Shown one piece after another: positions 49,417-58,364 of a stretch of DNA of 64,000 nucleotides (position 1 is its first letter; each line of letters opens with the position of its first letter). The notes below the pieces were generated by a model. The model did not search any database. It saw nothing but the letters and a program-made list of their open reading frames with translations, and was not told where the DNA came from. Position numbers and translations under genes: made by a program. The stretch comes from Hymenobacter profundi (GTDB taxonomy: Bacteria; Bacteroidota; Bacteroidia; Cytophagales; Hymenobacteraceae), in assembly GCF_019334315.1 (NCBI RefSeq), contig NZ_JAHWGL010000017.1:1-64000 (forward strand), read 5' to 3'.

Positions 49417-50583
49417 TCACAATTGCTTAGCCCTCGTGGCGGCCCACGTTACGCACAGCCCCATTACGGCAATGAGCGAGTAGGACACGCGCAGGCTGGT
49501 GGCGCCGGCGACCAACCCAATCATAGGAGGCCCAATTAGAAAGCCCAGAAACCCGATGGTGGAAACGGACGCCAGTGCCATACCCGGCGACATCACCTTG
49601 GACTTACCGGCCGCACTATACACCAGCGGCACCACCGCCGACACTCCAAAGCCAACCATCATAAACCCTACCAGAGCCGTGACAAGGGTAGGAAACCCGA
49701 CGGCTACTAGCAGCCCCGCCGCCGTCAGCAGGCCGCTGAGCTGGATCATGCGGCGTGCACCCAGGCGGCCGGTCAGCCAGTCGGCGCCGAAGCGACCCAG
49801 CGCCATAGTGCTCATAAAGGCCGTGTAGCCGGCCCCTACCCACGCGCCCGGTGCCTGCACCACTTTCTTGAAATACACCCCGCTCCAGTCGAACATGGCG
49901 CCCTCGCAGATCATGGCGCAGAAGGCAATCAGGCCCAGGCCCAGCAGCGGCCCATCGGGGCGCACGAAGATGGGCTGGTCGGTAGCCGTGTGCGTATCGC
50001 GTAGCAGCAGCTTGCCCTGGCTAAAGGCCCCTACGATGGCAATGAGGCCCACAATCACCAGAAAATGCCACACCGGCACCACGCCTTGCCCGCTCATAAA
50101 CGTGCCAATGGCCGCGCCCACGAAGCCCGCCGTGCTCCAGATACCGTGAAACGAGGCCATGATGTGCTGCCCTTCGTACAGACTTTCCACGCCCACGGCC
50201 TGGGTGTTCACGGCAATATTCATCAGGTTGCTGGCAAAGCCAAACAGCACCAGGCACGGCACCAGCAGCGCCGGCGTGGGCGCCCAGCCCAGTCCCAGCA
50301 ACGCCAGGCAGTAGCCTACCACGCCTAGCAGCAGCGTGCGCCGGCTACCCTGCTTGGCAATCAGCCAGCCCGAAAACGGCAGCGAAGGCAGCTGCCCCAG
50401 CGGAATAGCCAGCAGCACCAACCCCAGCGCCGTTTCGCTGAAGCCCATGCGCTGTTGCACAAACGGAATGCGCGAAGCCCAGCTGGCAAACACCAGCCCC
50501 GGCAAGAAAAACCACGTGGCCACGGCCGCCCGGTACACCCGGCGCGCCCGCGCCGCCGGAAAAGACGGAATACTCAACTCCAT
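49417..50583 (-). CDS. MFS transporter
   Basis: 388 residues, 12 predicted transmembrane helices. The MFS loop after helix 2 reads SGWLIAKQGSRRTLLLG (G-x-x-x-D/K-R-x-G-R-R type), with LLAIPLGQLPSLPFSGW before it. Helix-rich halves are separated by a short cytosolic linker (RDTHTATDQPIF). The substrate cannot be told from sequence. It has an exact -7 box at 50627-50634 and, unusually here, an AGGAGGG purine run about 10 nt before the ATG. Confidence 0.88.
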   Translation of the reverse strand: MELSIPSFPAARARRVYRAAVATWFFLPGLVFASWASRIPFVQQRMGFSETALGLVLLAIPLGQLPSLPFSGWLIAKQGSRRTLLLGVVGYCLALLGLGWAPTPALLVPCLVLFGFASNLMNIAVNTQAVGVESLYEGQHIMASFHGIWSTAGFVGAAIGTFMSGQGVVPVWHFLVIVGLIAIVGAFSQGKLLLRDTHTATDQPIFVRPDGPLLGLGLIAFCAMICEGAMFDWSGVYFKKVVQAPGAWVGAGYTAFMSTMALGRFGADWLTGRLGARRMIQLSGLLTAAGLLVAVGFPTLVTALVGFMMVGFGVSAVVPLVYSAAGKSKVMSPGMALASVSTIGFLGFLIGPPMIGLVAGATSLRVSYSLIAVMGLCVTWAATRAKQL

Positions 50584-50592
50584 AACAAAACC

Positions 50593-50600
50593 CTCCTGAG
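50593..50600 (-). promoter_or_regulatory. Shine-Dalgarno-like run upstream of the MFS gene
   Basis: On the minus strand CAGGAGGG precedes the ATG (50583) by about ten bases. Most genes in the window lack such a run, as is normal in Bacteroidota, so it stands out. Confidence 0.5.
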
Positions 50601-50626
50601 CAGGGAACTATGTATTTCCCTGGCCG

Positions 50627-50634
50627 CAAAGGTA
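50627..50634 (-). promoter_or_regulatory. Bacteroidota -7 box (TACCTTTG) for the MFS gene
   Basis: Exact match to TAnnTTTG on the minus strand, 43 nt before the ATG at 50583. Confidence 0.55.
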
Positions 50635-50872
50635 GGAACTCGCCTCGCATTGCAGCGGCCGTGTGCTTTCAGAAAAGCCGTTTTCAGAGTTCTAAAAGGG
50701 AATTTGCGCGGCCTCACTCCCCGACTTTTGCCGCAACGGGCGCAAACGTTTCGGTTTGATTTTACGGGAATGAGAAGCTATTTAGATAGCCCCACAGCCT
50801 CCCTACTTGCCCCTCTCGGCATCGTTTTCCCCTACCCCCGCAAAACCGCCAAAAAACCCAAATGGCTGCTAC

Positions 50873-51862
50873 CTACCGCAGCTTTTCCTTAAGTATTTCC
50901 AGCTCCACGACCGGGGCAATCTTCTCGTAGAGCACGTGGTACGCGGCCGAGGTGATGGGCATCGTCACCTTCAGCTCCCGGTTCAGCTCGTAGATGCTTT
51001 TCACGGCGTAGTAACCTTCGGCAATCATGTTCATCTCCAGCTGCGCCGATTTCACGGAGTAGCCCCTACCCACCATGCTGCCAAAGGTGCGGTTGCGCGA
51101 AAACTGCGAGTAGGCTGTCACCAGCAAATCGCCCAGGTAGGCCGAGGCCGACAGGTCGCGGGGCTCGGGGCTGAGCGCATGCAGAAACCGCCGGATTTCC
51201 TGTACCGCGTTGCTCACCAGCACCGCCTGAAAATTATCGCCGTAGCCCAGGCCGTGGGCAATGCCGCAGGTCAGGGCGATGATGTTCTTCATCACGGCGC
51301 AATACTCAATGCCGTCGAGGTCGGCGGCGGCGTGGGCACGCACGTAGCGGTTGCGCAACAGCTGGCAAAACTGCTCAGCCAGGGCTACGTCGGGCGAGCC
51401 GATGGTGAGGTAGCTTTGCTTTTCCAGGGCTACCTCCTCGGCATGGCACGGGCCGGCCACCACGCCCATACACCCTTCCTTCAGCCGAAACCGCTCCATG
51501 GCGTAGTCCGTCACCAGCTCGTTGCGCCCCGGAATCATGCCCTTGATGGCCGAAATAATGCGCTTGCCTTTCAGCGCGTCGCGGTCGAGCTTGTCGAGGG
51601 CCTCTTTCACGAAGGCGGCGGGCACGGCCAGCACCACCCATTCGGCATCCTTCACTACCTCTGCAATATCCGTGGAAGGGAACACGCGCGTCAGATCAAA
51701 GGCCACCGACGACAGGTAGCGCGGGTTGTGGCGGGTGGTGCGCAGGTGCTGCACGTCGTCTTTGCCGCGCAGCCACCAACTCACGCGGGCACCGTTTTCG
51801 GACAGGATTTTGGTGAGTGCCGTGGCCCAGGAGCCGCCGCCCAACATGGCTATTTTTTCCAA
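50873..51862 (-). CDS. gpsA: NAD(P)H-dependent glycerol-3-phosphate dehydrogenase
   Basis: Reduces dihydroxyacetone phosphate to sn-glycerol 3-phosphate for phospholipid synthesis; cytosolic. 329 residues. N-terminal Rossmann motif AMLGGGSWATALTKIL, VLAVPAAFVKEAL, SAIKGMIPG, VVAGPCHAEEVA, and the catalytic-Lys region EYCAVMKNIIALTCGIAHGLGYGDN with the C-terminal all-alpha part (GDLLVTAYSQFSRNRTFG). The gap toward the MFS gene holds nothing identifiable. A dispersed inverted repeat lies just upstream of its start. Confidence 0.96.
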   Translation of the reverse strand: MEKIAMLGGGSWATALTKILSENGARVSWWLRGKDDVQHLRTTRHNPRYLSSVAFDLTRVFPSTDIAEVVKDAEWVVLAVPAAFVKEALDKLDRDALKGKRIISAIKGMIPGRNELVTDYAMERFRLKEGCMGVVAGPCHAEEVALEKQSYLTIGSPDVALAEQFCQLLRNRYVRAHAAADLDGIEYCAVMKNIIALTCGIAHGLGYGDNFQAVLVSNAVQEIRRFLHALSPEPRDLSASAYLGDLLVTAYSQFSRNRTFGSMVGRGYSVKSAQLEMNMIAEGYYAVKSIYELNRELKVTMPITSAAYHVLYEKIAPVVELEILKEKLR

Positions 51863-51895
51863 CGTATTGGTTTCCTTTATCGGTTATAAATCAAT

Positions 51896-51976
51896 GTCAT
51901 CCTGACGAAGGAAGGACCTTATCACGCGTCGAGCAACTGCCCCGGCGTGATAAGGTCCTTCCTTCGTCAGGATGAC
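51896..51976. repeat. GTCAT...ATGAC inverted repeat with about 30-bp perfect arms
   Basis: Left arm GTCATCCTGACGAAGGAAGG continues ACCTTATCACGC; the right arm is its exact complement ending CCTTCGTCAGGATGAC. Short centre of about 18 nt. It lies between the HlyD-family gene and gpsA. Confidence 0.92.
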
Positions 51977-51996
51977 ACGGAGGGTAGGGCCGCGCG

Positions 51997-53385
51997 CTAC
52001 TTCGCGGCTACGTCTTCCTTCATCTCCGCTTTGTTGATGGTATTGGCATCTTTAATGGTCACCAAATCCCCGTTTTTCAGGGTTTTCGACACGGCCCGGA
52101 AAGGACCGCTCACCACCTGCTCACCCGCTTGCAGGCCACTCTTTATTTCAATGTTGGCAAAGTCGCTTACACCGGTTTTCACGGGTGTCATCACGGCTTT
52201 TCCGCCCCGTACCACAAATACCACTTCTTGGACATCCACTTTCGGAGCGCCTTTGTCGGCCTCGGCATTGTTGGCGCTGTTGCCGCCGCGTTGGGCCATG
52301 GCGGCCTTGTAGGCGGTAGAGTCGGAGCGGGTGGCCACGGCGGCCAGCGGCACGCTCAGCACGTTGCTTTTGCGGTTGGTAATGATGTTAACGGAGGCCG
52401 TCATGCCAGGCCGGAACGGAATGCGCGTGCGCCCGTTCACGGTCGTAATCAGGTCCTGGTACGAGGCAGGCAACAGGCGAATCCGCACCTCAAACTCGGT
52501 CACGGCTTCGGCCGTTACTGCGTCTTTGGCCGTGTTGGCAATGCTGGTCACCAGGCCCCGGAAGGTTTTGTCCTGGGCGGCGTAGCTATCTACTTCCACA
52601 TCCACCGAGTCGCCCAGGTGCACGTTGATGATGTCGTTTTCGTTCACGTTCACGCGCACCTCCATCGAGTTCAGGTTGGCAATGCGCATGATTTCAGTAC
52701 CGGCCATCTGTGAAGTACCTACCACCCGTTCGCCCTTTTCGACGCTGAGCTTGCTCACGGTACCGCTCACAGGGGCATAAATGGTGGTTTTATCCAGGGT
52801 ACGACGGGCTTCTTCCAACGAGGCCTGCGCGCTGGCTACGTTGCTCTGCGCCGCCTTAATGCTGGCACGGGCGCTGTTCAGCTCTTCCTGCGAGGCATTG
52901 TAGGCCGCCTGCGAGGCTTCGTAGTCCGACTGCGAAATCACCTTCTGCTTGTAGAGCGACGCATTGCGGCGGTAGGTCAGCTCGGTTTGCTTGGCATTGG
53001 CAATGAGTTGCTGCAAGCGGGCCTGGTTCTGGGCCACGTTGGCGCGCTGGGTGTTCACTACCGCCGACTGCTGGCTGACAATGGCCTGGTAGTTATCGGG
53101 GCGGATGCGCAGCAGCAGCTGGCCCTGCTTTACGGAGTCGCCTTCCTGCACGTACAGCTCCGTGATTTCCCCCGATACGTCGGGCGAAATCTTCACTTCT
53201 ACCACCGGCTGTACCTTGCCCGAGGCACTCACCTTTTCCACGATGTTGCTCGGGCCAGCTTTGGCTACCAGCACTTCCGTGCCCACCGGCTGCCCGATCC
53301 AGCCCTGTTTCTTCCCGACTATCACGACGAGTACGACCACCACGACCAGGCCCAGCAGAATATAGAGTAAGCGGTTATTTTTCAT
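51997..53385 (-). CDS. HlyD/MacA-family periplasmic adaptor subunit
   Basis: 462 residues. N-terminal membrane anchor (LLYILLGLVVVVVLVVIVG), then the first half of the lipoyl-like hybrid motif (VEKVSASGKVQPVVEVKISP, GEITELYVQEGDSVKQGQLL), a long alpha-hairpin (about residues 110-200), the second half (GTVSKLSVEKGERV) and the beta-barrel and membrane-proximal domains. It bridges an inner-membrane transporter to a TolC channel. It follows the TolC-like gene by 70 nt on the same strand; no ABC or RND pump gene follows, gpsA does. Confidence 0.92.
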   Translation of the reverse strand: MKNNRLLYILLGLVVVVVLVVIVGKKQGWIGQPVGTEVLVAKAGPSNIVEKVSASGKVQPVVEVKISPDVSGEITELYVQEGDSVKQGQLLLRIRPDNYQAIVSQQSAVVNTQRANVAQNQARLQQLIANAKQTELTYRRNASLYKQKVISQSDYEASQAAYNASQEELNSARASIKAAQSNVASAQASLEEARRTLDKTTIYAPVSGTVSKLSVEKGERVVGTSQMAGTEIMRIANLNSMEVRVNVNENDIINVHLGDSVDVEVDSYAAQDKTFRGLVTSIANTAKDAVTAEAVTEFEVRIRLLPASYQDLITTVNGRTRIPFRPGMTASVNIITNRKSNVLSVPLAAVATRSDSTAYKAAMAQRGGNSANNAEADKGAPKVDVQEVVFVVRGGKAVMTPVKTGVSDFANIEIKSGLQAGEQVVSGPFRAVSKTLKNGDLVTIKDANTINKAEMKEDVAAK

Positions 53386-53455
53386 AGGTTTTTTTGAGTC
53401 TTGAGTAGAAGCTTAAGGCTTAGTTGACGTTCTGCCAGCCAGCCCCAAAGCTCTC

Positions 53456-54997
53456 TTACAATTCAATCGATTTACCCTGGTAGAAGTCCAGCACCTTGCG
53501 GCGGAAGATGAAGCTGTACTTCGCCTGAATCATGCTCGACTCAGCAGCCGTGAGGTTGTTCTTGGCAATATTGAACTCCGTACCGTTCAGCAGACCGTTG
53601 TTGAAGCGGATTTCCGCGTTACGGTAGGCCAACGTCAGAGATTCTACCTGCTCTTTTGAAGCTATATACTGGCGTTGAGCAGCTAGGGCATCAGCGTAAG
53701 CCTGCTCAATGTTCTGCCGCAGTAGCAGGCGCTCTTGCTCAGCGCGTAGTTCTGCCTGACTCACCGCAATCTTCGAGCGTTGCACGTTGGTGCGCGCCTG
53801 CAAGCCATTCAGAATCGGAACCTGTAGACTGAACTGCAATGAGCGACCCAGGTTATTATCCAGTTGGTCCCAGTAGCGTTGCGGCAGCGTCGAGACGTCG
53901 CGCTGGTAGGTCGTCACGCTTAGCGGAGTAATCCCGCCTCCGTTCGGGTTCTCAACGTAAAATGTTGTGCGTCTGGCGGTTGAGTCATTCCCAATAACCG
54001 TTAGGTTACGGGCAGAGGAGTAACCCGTGAAAATACCAGCCCCAAAGAATAAGCGTGGGTAGTACGCGCCACGCGCCACCTCCACGTTGCGCAAGGCACT
54101 CTGCACGCGCAAATCAGCGGCTTTTATTTCGGGTTGGATGGCCTGGGCCGTTTGGTAAGTAGCCGAAGGATTCACATCGGCCAAAGACAACTCGTCTGGG
54201 TCGGGCAGCGGGGGGGTAGTAATTTCCAGCGCCTGCGTGGCGGCTTCGTTCAGGTTCATGAACTGAGCCAGTTGCAGACGAGCCAGCGTTTCCTGATTTT
54301 GCGCCGTAATGACGTTAAGTTGATCCGTAGCCAGTTGCGCCCGACTATCAATAAGGTTGCTTTCGGCCACGCTACCTGCTTTCAAGAGCACCTGTGTGCG
54401 CTCCACCTGCTGTTGCGTGCTGTTTACGCGAGTTTGGTTGGTACGCACCAGTTCCTGCGCCAGCAGGGTCTGCAGGAACGCTGAGGCTACGTTCAGGGAC
54501 AGATCATTACGAGCTTTTTCAATATCACCCAGAGCTGCTTCGTAGTCCAGCACGTTGCGTTTCACCGTATTGCGCAACTGAAATCCCGAAAACAGCGTCA
54601 CCTGCGTGTTGGCGGAAAAGTTATTGGAGCGCGTAGTCTGGCTCTGGAAGTCGTTGGTTAGGGGGTTGATGCTGGTACCGTAGTTCCAGGTCTGAGAGCC
54701 GTTCAGGTTGGCGGTAGGCCATAGCGCTGCTCGGCTCTGCAGCAGTGTCACGTCTGCCAACTGCGCTGACAGCCGAGACTGACGCACGTTCAGGTTATTG
54801 GCTAGGGCATAGTCTACGGCAGCTTGTAGGGTCCAGGGGCCGCTGGGGGTTGGGGCCTGCATGCTACCGGCAGGCGGCTGCGCGGGCGGAGTCCGTTGCT
54901 GGGCGTGCGCCTCGGGCACGTTCCCTACCAGTAGCAAGAGGCCCAGGCCAGCCACCAGCGGCCGCCGAAACAAGGTAAACGTTGTTTTCATAAGCAC
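53456..54997 (-). CDS. TolC-family outer-membrane efflux protein
   Basis: 513 residues. Signal peptide to about residue 32 (VPEAHAQQ), a Pro-rich spacer, then two repeated helical hairpins characteristic of outer-membrane efflux proteins: LQAAVDYALANNLNVRQSRL, LALNV-type coiled coils (NDLSLNVASAFLQTLLAQEL, VAESNLIDSRAQLATDQLN) and the second copy beginning AYYPRLFFGAGIF and ending NNGLLNGTEFNIAKNNLTAAES. First gene of the two-gene efflux unit with the HlyD-family adaptor. Confidence 0.92.
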   Translation of the reverse strand: MLMKTTFTLFRRPLVAGLGLLLLVGNVPEAHAQQRTPPAQPPAGSMQAPTPSGPWTLQAAVDYALANNLNVRQSRLSAQLADVTLLQSRAALWPTANLNGSQTWNYGTSINPLTNDFQSQTTRSNNFSANTQVTLFSGFQLRNTVKRNVLDYEAALGDIEKARNDLSLNVASAFLQTLLAQELVRTNQTRVNSTQQQVERTQVLLKAGSVAESNLIDSRAQLATDQLNVITAQNQETLARLQLAQFMNLNEAATQALEITTPPLPDPDELSLADVNPSATYQTAQAIQPEIKAADLRVQSALRNVEVARGAYYPRLFFGAGIFTGYSSARNLTVIGNDSTARRTTFYVENPNGGGITPLSVTTYQRDVSTLPQRYWDQLDNNLGRSLQFSLQVPILNGLQARTNVQRSKIAVSQAELRAEQERLLLRQNIEQAYADALAAQRQYIASKEQVESLTLAYRNAEIRFNNGLLNGTEFNIAKNNLTAAESSMIQAKYSFIFRRKVLDFYQGKSIEL

Positions 54998-55024
54998 AAG
55001 CGAAAGAAACAGGAAGCAATTTCT

Positions 55025-55705
55025 TTAAGCAATATTCGGAATATAAATAACGCGGTGTATCCAGCGCAACTGACGCAGGTACTCCAGGGTAATGGGTTTC
55101 AGATCGGAGTCCATCTCGATAAAATGCCGCGCCCGGTCGTTGCGACCCTTGCGCGACACCGACATGGTCGCAATATTACACTCATCGTGCGCAATAACAG
55201 AGGCAATAAAGGCAATGGAGCCCGTGCGGTCGTCGGCATCCAGAATTAGCGTATGCAGCGCCGCCGAGAAATCAGCCGGAAAGCCGTCTACCTCCACGAT
55301 GCGAATGACGCCCCCGCCCCGACTCTGCCCCACTACCTCTACCTGGTGGCCAGTGCGCTCGTCGCGCAGTTGCAGCTTAATGGTGTTGGGGTGCATGGTA
55401 GAGGCGTTGCCTACGCTCTGAAACGTGTACTGCAAGCCCGCCTCCTTGGCGTGGTCGAACGCGTCGCGGATACGCACGTCGTCGGTGGCGTAGCCCAGCA
55501 GACCGCCAATAATGGCGCGGTCGGAGCCGTGGCCCTCGTAGGTGCGGGCAAACGAATTGTAGAAGGTGACGGTAGCGTGGGTAGGCAAGCTGCCCAGAAT
55601 GCGGATGGCCGCGCTGGCAATGCGCACCACGCCCGCCGTGTGTGAGGAGCTCGGCCCGATCATCACCGGCCCGATCATATCGAAAATACTGCTCTTCTCT
55701 GCCAT
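55025..55705 (-). CDS. sdaAB: L-serine ammonia-lyase (dehydratase), beta subunit
   Basis: 226 residues. N-terminal beta-domain FDMIGPVMIGPSSSHTAGVVRIA is the family signature, with YNSFARTYEGHGSDRAIIGGLLG. The C-terminal ~75 residues form an ACT domain (IAFIASVIAHDECNIATMSV). In two-subunit enzymes the beta chain partners with an iron-sulfur alpha chain (SdaAA) to deaminate serine to pyruvate; no alpha gene is adjacent. A near-match -7 box (TACCTTTA) lies about a dozen bases before the ATG, so the mRNA may be nearly leaderless. Downstream, the TolC gene lies 27 nt away on the same strand. Confidence 0.93.
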   Translation of the reverse strand: MAEKSSIFDMIGPVMIGPSSSHTAGVVRIASAAIRILGSLPTHATVTFYNSFARTYEGHGSDRAIIGGLLGYATDDVRIRDAFDHAKEAGLQYTFQSVGNASTMHPNTIKLQLRDERTGHQVEVVGQSRGGGVIRIVEVDGFPADFSAALHTLILDADDRTGSIAFIASVIAHDECNIATMSVSRKGRNDRARHFIEMDSDLKPITLEYLRQLRWIHRVIYIPNIA

Positions 55706-56105
55706 AACGGGCTAAAGGTATCAGATTCGCGGGGAACGGCCATACCCGGTAGCTGCCATTGCCTACTAGATACCAATAAGTAGGTAGGCGTTGCCTGAGT
55801 CGCTTTACAGTATTTAACAGGTATGCAATATATTAGTCAGCTTAACACACAATCAGGCCAGCCCATTAACAGCTCCTTACGCGTAGCCTTCTTGACCTAT
55901 TTACACGTCGCACAAAAGACGGATCCTTTCGCAGAGCCCCTATCGGGAGTACTATCCTGTAAGATTTTTCACTGCGTTTGACATACCGTTCTAATCGTCA
56001 GTGTAGAGCTGGTTGATGGGGTTTGTCGTTCTTTGCGCAGTAGTCCGTCTGGCTTTAAAATTTATACCGGTCTACCTTGTTGCTGACACGCGCTTGCTCC
56101 TGCTT
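55706..56105. other. Gene-free stretch upstream of the TDO-like gene
   Basis: About 400 bp with no convincing gene; the reading frame that covers its end (from 56013) is a 5' extension of the next gene without family resemblance. It holds a TACCTTGT near-match to a -7 box at 56072, about 25 nt before the chosen ATG. Nothing else identified. Confidence 0.45.
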
Positions 56106-57083
56106 ATGCCTACCCCCACTTCCGAAGAATTCTCCCCCGCCGTGCTGGCCCAGCTACGCCGCCTGCAAGAGAAATACGCCGCCGATGGCCAGGACCTGGC
56201 CGCCTACCTCGAAGGCCTCTACTATGCCGACTACGTCAATTACTGGGACTACATTGAGTTGGACACGCTGCTGAGCCTGCAACGCCCACTCACGCAGATT
56301 CCCGACGAGCGAATTTTCATCATGTACCACCAGATCACAGAGCTGTATTTCAAGCTCTGCCTCTGCGAGTACGAGCAAATCGGCGACCTGCAAGCGCCTA
56401 CCCTCCAAGAAGTGGTGCTACGGGTAGGGCGCATCAACCGCTACTTCGAAAACCTGATCGACTCGTTTGATGTGATGGTGGACGGCATGGACAAGCAGCA
56501 GTTCCTGCAATTCCGGATGGCGCTGATGCCAGCCTCGGGTTTTCAGAGCGTGCAGTACCGCATGATTGAGCTGGCCTCTACCTCCCTCGACAACTTGGTA
56601 GACAAGGAAAAGCGCCGCCTCCTGGGCGAATCGGCCGACGCGACGGAGCTGATGGGCTGCATTTACTGGAAAGCCGGGGCTACTGTGGAAGAAACCGGGG
56701 CCAAGGCGCTTACGCTCACGCAGTTTGAAGAGAAATACACCAAGCAGCTGCACCAGCACGCCGCCGAGTACCAGCACCGCAATGTGTGGAGTGTAGTGCA
56801 ACGCCTACCCCAGGAAGACCAGCGCCACCCCCGCCTGGTGCGCGCCCTGCGCCAGCTCGACGTAAGCGTGAACGTGAACTGGCCCTTGATGCACTTCAAA
56901 TCGGCGGTGCGCTACCTCCAGCGCGACCCCACCGACGTGCCCGCTACGGGCGGCACCAACTGGCGTAATTACCTACCCCCCAAGTTTCAGCGCCGCATCT
57001 TCTACCCCCAGCTCTGGACCGAGCAAGAGCAAGCCGACTGGGGCAAGGCGTGGGTGGAAGAGGTGCTGGGTGAGGAAATGTAA
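56106..57083 (+). CDS. Tryptophan 2,3-dioxygenase-like heme protein
   Basis: 325 residues from the ATG at 56106 (MPTPTSEEFSPAVLAQLRRL); the longer frame adds a hydrophobic, family-foreign 31 residues. Predominantly helical with TDO landmarks: YYADYVNYWDYIELDTLLSLQ, ERIFIMYHQITELYFKLCL (substrate-side residues), LIDSFDVMVDG, FQSVQYRMIEL. Near the C-terminus ATGGTNWRNYLPPKFQRRIF matches the ATGGT loop. Family reaction: L-Trp + O2 to N-formylkynurenine. No kynurenine-pathway gene is nearby. Confidence 0.88.
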   Translation: MPTPTSEEFSPAVLAQLRRLQEKYAADGQDLAAYLEGLYYADYVNYWDYIELDTLLSLQRPLTQIPDERIFIMYHQITELYFKLCLCEYEQIGDLQAPTLQEVVLRVGRINRYFENLIDSFDVMVDGMDKQQFLQFRMALMPASGFQSVQYRMIELASTSLDNLVDKEKRRLLGESADATELMGCIYWKAGATVEETGAKALTLTQFEEKYTKQLHQHAAEYQHRNVWSVVQRLPQEDQRHPRLVRALRQLDVSVNVNWPLMHFKSAVRYLQRDPTDVPATGGTNWRNYLPPKFQRRIFYPQLWTEQEQADWGKAWVEEVLGEEM

Positions 57084-57126
57084 AGTAGCGGCTGAATAAT
57101 TATAAATCCCTATGCGCTGAAATGAT

Positions 57127-58041
57127 ATGAAATCCTTATTCGCCGATAAAAGCTTCCGCACGGCCGCTATTATTTCATTTGTTTTTCTATCGCTCGGCTT
57201 TCTTCTCCTTCATTATGGGTTCGTGGCCTATGGTTGGGCCTTTTTTATTCTGCTACCCATTGTGACGGGGGTAGCCATTGGGGCACTGCCTAACCGCAGG
57301 TGGGCACACATTGGGTTACTTACGAGCTTGGCGATATTCTTTCTGCTACTGCTAATTGGTAAGCTGGAGGGCATGATTTGCGTTCTGATGGCCTTGCCCT
57401 TGGTGGTATCGTGCTTATTTCTAGGGAGCGTGGCCATGCACTTGGTACAGCGCCGGCAACAGCTGCTTGATCGGAATAGCCTGCCGGTTCTATTCCTCCC
57501 ATTCCTGCTTTTTCTACTAAGTGCCCCCGCCGAAAAAGCGCTGGAAAGTCGTCCCGCCATCGTCGCGGTTCGCACGGATATTCTCCTACCATACTCGGCG
57601 GCCCAGGTGTATGAGCAGATAAAATCGGTGGATACGCTGGATGCGCCGAAGCCCTTTTTGTTACAAATAGGCCTACCCATTCCGCAAAAGTGTGTACTAG
57701 AGCGCGAAGCAGTGGGTGCCCGTCGCATCTGCTACTTCAGTGGTGGTCAGATAGTGGAGCGCGTCACGGAACTGCGCCCAGGAGAAATCCTGCGCATGGA
57801 TGTGGTGAAGTACCAGTTGACAGGGCGAAAGTGGCTGGGATTCAAGGAAGCTATCTACCTATTTGAACAAGTAGATGCGCACCAAACGCGTCTTAGCCGC
57901 ATCACTACCTACACCTCCGAGCTAAAACCCCGTGCTTATTGGCAGCCGCTGGAGCAACTCGGCATTTCGCAGGAACACCAGTACGTATTCGATAATCTGC
58001 GGCAGGATTTAGAACGAGCGTATGGGCAAGTCAAGCCTTAA
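57127..58041 (+). CDS. Membrane protein with C-terminal SRPBCC-like domain
   Basis: 304 residues. Four hydrophobic segments in residues 10-140 (TAAIISFVFLSLGFLLLHYG, AFFILLPIVTGVAIGAL, HIGLLTSLAIFFLLLL, VLMALPLVVSCLFLGSVAMH), then a predicted START/polyketide-cyclase-like (SRPBCC) domain from about 150: ILLPYSAAQVYEQIKSVDTL, GQIVERVTELRPGEILRMDV and the final YVFDNLRQDLERAYG helix. A membrane-tethered ligand-binding domain is inferred; the ligand is unknown. It begins 43 nt after the TDO-like gene, so the two could be co-transcribed. Confidence 0.72.
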   Translation: MKSLFADKSFRTAAIISFVFLSLGFLLLHYGFVAYGWAFFILLPIVTGVAIGALPNRRWAHIGLLTSLAIFFLLLLIGKLEGMICVLMALPLVVSCLFLGSVAMHLVQRRQQLLDRNSLPVLFLPFLLFLLSAPAEKALESRPAIVAVRTDILLPYSAAQVYEQIKSVDTLDAPKPFLLQIGLPIPQKCVLEREAVGARRICYFSGGQIVERVTELRPGEILRMDVVKYQLTGRKWLGFKEAIYLFEQVDAHQTRLSRITTYTSELKPRAYWQPLEQLGISQEHQYVFDNLRQDLERAYGQVKP

Positions 58042-58089
58042 TTTACTAAAATAATTAGCAAAATACTTCTGCCATCTTGCTAATATCCT

Positions 58090-58097
58090 TATCTTTG
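58090..58097 (+). promoter_or_regulatory. Bacteroidota -7 box (TATCTTTG) of a small transcription unit
   Basis: Exact TAnnTTTG match; the predicted start near 58103 would precede a structured leader and a 46-codon frame. Confidence 0.5.
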
Positions 58098-58125
58098 AAC
58101 TAACGTACGGTTGTCACCCCGCCAA

Positions 58126-58201
58126 CACGGCTGCTTCTGAAACAGCGAAGCCCGTGTTGCGAGCACGGGCTTCTGGATAAGTAGGGTGTTTTGGCCACCC
58201 T
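58126..58201 (+). promoter_or_regulatory. Structured leader with alternative hairpins
   Basis: GAAGCCCGTG (58147-58156) pairs perfectly with CACGGGCTTC (58164-58173). A second, imperfect partner for the same arm, CACGGCTGCTTC, lies upstream at 58126-58137, so two folds compete. A further stem AGGGTG/CACCCT (58183-58201) follows, directly before the small ORF. It could be a switch or a protein-binding leader; no known riboswitch motif recognised. Confidence 0.4.
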
Positions 58202-58216
58202 CAAATCCACTGGACT

Positions 58217-58357
58217 ATGGGTAAGAGACGTATGCCGCTGGATGGCCTGAAGCTCAGCTTCGACATCCAGGTAAGCAGCACATTCGTTGTGAAAGTGCTG
58301 GCAGCCTGCGGCGGCGGGAGCGGGTTGTACCTGCTACTGTCGCACTGGCTGAAGTAG
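58217..58357 (+). CDS. 46-residue putative small protein
   Basis: Begins MGKRRMPLDGLKLSFDIQ and continues into a moderately hydrophobic stretch (STFVVKVLAACGGGSGLYL) with a Gly-rich turn, ending SHWLK. A short membrane-associated peptide is plausible. Support is contextual: an exact -7 box and structured leader upstream, and a terminator hairpin eight bases after the stop, define a compact unit of about 300 nt. I do not recognise the sequence. It could also be a noncoding RNA with an incidental frame. Confidence 0.45.
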   Translation: MGKRRMPLDGLKLSFDIQVSSTFVVKVLAACGGGSGLYLLLSHWLK

Positions 58358-58364
58358 TGAAGGT

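Noticed and set aside
49319-49425. GTGAGTGGTGAA-type repeats between DUF4259 and MFS genes as another long hairpin
   Set aside because: The two sides share short words but do not pair over a continuous stretch; I see only a degenerate relative of the 6124-6227 element.
50807-51889. 360-codon plus-strand frame opposite gpsA
   Set aside because: Antisense shadow; GpsA motifs on the other strand are complete.
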